DNA of 15,705 bases from an uncultured Fusibacter sp. GTDB lineage: Bacteria > Bacillota > Clostridia > Peptostreptococcales > Acidaminobacteraceae. Position numbers and translations under genes: made by a program. This document shows positions 15,081 through 15,705 of the stretch, piece after piece. Positions within the stretch are counted from its first letter, which is position 1; every line of letters starts with the position of its first letter. Location of the stretch: the NCBI GenBank assembly GCA_937958285.1, contig CALFXQ010000370.1, forward strand, positions 1 through 15,705. The letters run 5' to 3'. Below the pieces are notes generated by a model that saw nothing but the letters and a program-made list of their open reading frames with translations, made no database searches and was not told where the DNA came from.

Positions 15081-15705
15081 ATGAAGATAACGACCAAGCA
15101 TGTCATTGCTTTAATTTTAGTGATGGTCGTCACCATGTCGAGCTTTCCCTATGGGACCTATGCTTTTGGAACAACTTATAAGTATTCCGATGGCGGGACA
15201 TATGGCAACAAGGTCTATACAACTGATGGAAAAAGTTATTCAACTTTAAAAATGTTAGTCAAAGAAGTAGGCGGCACGCAGACTTTTTTGGCCTATTGTA
15301 TCGATCTTTTGACAACTCTAGACAAGAATGCAACATATACACTTTCAAGATTAGAAGATTCCTCATACTTTTCTAAAGAGGCAGCGAGAAAAATTCGGGC
15401 AATCGTCACAAATGGTTATCCCACTGTTTCTCTAGCGAATCTTCGAACTTGGATCAACGACACATCATTAACTGAGGCAGATGCTATTTCTGCTACTCAG
15501 GGTGCATTATGGAACACTTCAAATAATGCAAATGTAGATTCAACAAAGTTTAGTGCTGCAGCTAAGAAGTTATATTTGAAGTTGATCGCATTGGACGGCA
15601 TGAATCCAACCGAATTGGAAATTGTCGACGCTACCGATATTCAGGTAACGGAATCAAAAGATGCATATCTATTGAAATTTGATTACAAAATAACTGGAGC
15701 TACTG
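15081..15705 (+). CDS. Secreted thioester-domain (TQXA-type) surface adhesin, partial
   Basis: The first 208 codons of an open frame run off the right edge. Residues 1-28 are a signal peptide with a hydrophobic core (about 8-20) and a likely cleavage after GTYA. The mature part looks like a Gram-positive thioester domain. C73 lies in LAYCIDL and Q140 in SATQGALWN, the Cys and Gln expected to form the internal thioester that lets such adhesins bond covalently to target amines. The second motif is TQGA rather than the commonest TQAA, which fits the TQXA pattern. From about 176 a new beta-rich segment starts (PTELEIVDATD), probably the first repeat or isopeptide domain. A sortase signal would lie beyond the window. 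AAAGGAG (15067-15073) stands seven bases before the ATG. It is the first gene after a long structured non-coding stretch. Confidence 0.85.
   Translation, partial: MKITTKHVIALILVMVVTMSSFPYGTYAFGTTYKYSDGGTYGNKVYTTDGKSYSTLKMLVKEVGGTQTFLAYCIDLLTTLDKNATYTLSRLEDSSYFSKEAARKIRAIVTNGYPTVSLANLRTWINDTSLTEADAISATQGALWNTSNNANVDSTKFSAAAKKLYLKLIALDGMNPTELEIVDATDIQVTESKDAYLLKFDYKITGAT

Noticed and set aside
1..15705. CRISPR array, phage or insertion-sequence remnants, defence system
   Set aside because: No spaced direct repeats, transposase, integrase, terminal inverted repeats or nuclease/helicase genes are seen.

Overview
The window looks like a chromosomal segment of an anaerobic, low-to-moderate GC Gram-positive bacterium of the Clostridia type. 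Strong purine-rich ribosome binding sites precede most genes. The proteins include a clostridial-style EAL-HDOD regulator, nickel-pincer (lar) cofactor genes and a secreted thioester-domain surface protein. I cannot name the genus. There are no RNA genes, insertion sequences, CRISPR arrays or phage genes; the content is regulatory, metabolic and cell-surface.

Layout. (1) 1-3310, minus strand: a membrane-anchored GGDEF + HD-GYP cyclic-di-GMP enzyme, followed with an ATGA stop/start overlap by a DUF6765-like protein that runs off the left edge. (2) 3466-8613, plus strand: an EAL-HDOD protein, a hairpin, then larC, larE and larB for the nickel-pincer nucleotide, then an aldo/keto reductase. No larA-type enzyme is present. 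(3) 8605-10824, minus strand: a GT4 glycosyltransferase and UDP-galactopyranose mutase, a two-gene galactofuranose glycan unit that overlaps the reductase tail to tail. (4) 10983-13320, plus strand: a helical-repeat protein of unknown function (possible DUF6398-like N-terminus and ST7-like TPR C-terminus), then a membrane GGDEF gene broken by two in-frame stops and one apparent frameshift. (5) 13346-14683, minus strand: a MATE-family exporter whose stop codon lies inside a terminator hairpin. (6) 14684-15080: a long non-coding leader region. (7) 15081 to the end: the start of a secreted Cys-Gln thioester (TQXA-type) adhesin.

Common threads. Cyclic-di-GMP turnover appears three times: an apparently intact synthase/hydrolase, an EAL-HDOD protein, and a decayed synthase. 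It sits near two cell-surface functions, the galactofuranose glycan and the thioester adhesin. That fits a sessile/motile lifestyle switch, but no regulatory link is shown by the sequence. The lar genes are a separate metabolic module whose client enzyme must be encoded elsewhere.

Annotation corrections: two partial genes at the window edges (1-1022 minus, 15081-15705 plus) that are easily missed; later starts for the EAL-HDOD gene (3466), larC (4751) and the reductase (7669), each set by a strong ribosome binding site; and recognition that 12176-13320 is one broken gene rather than several small ones.
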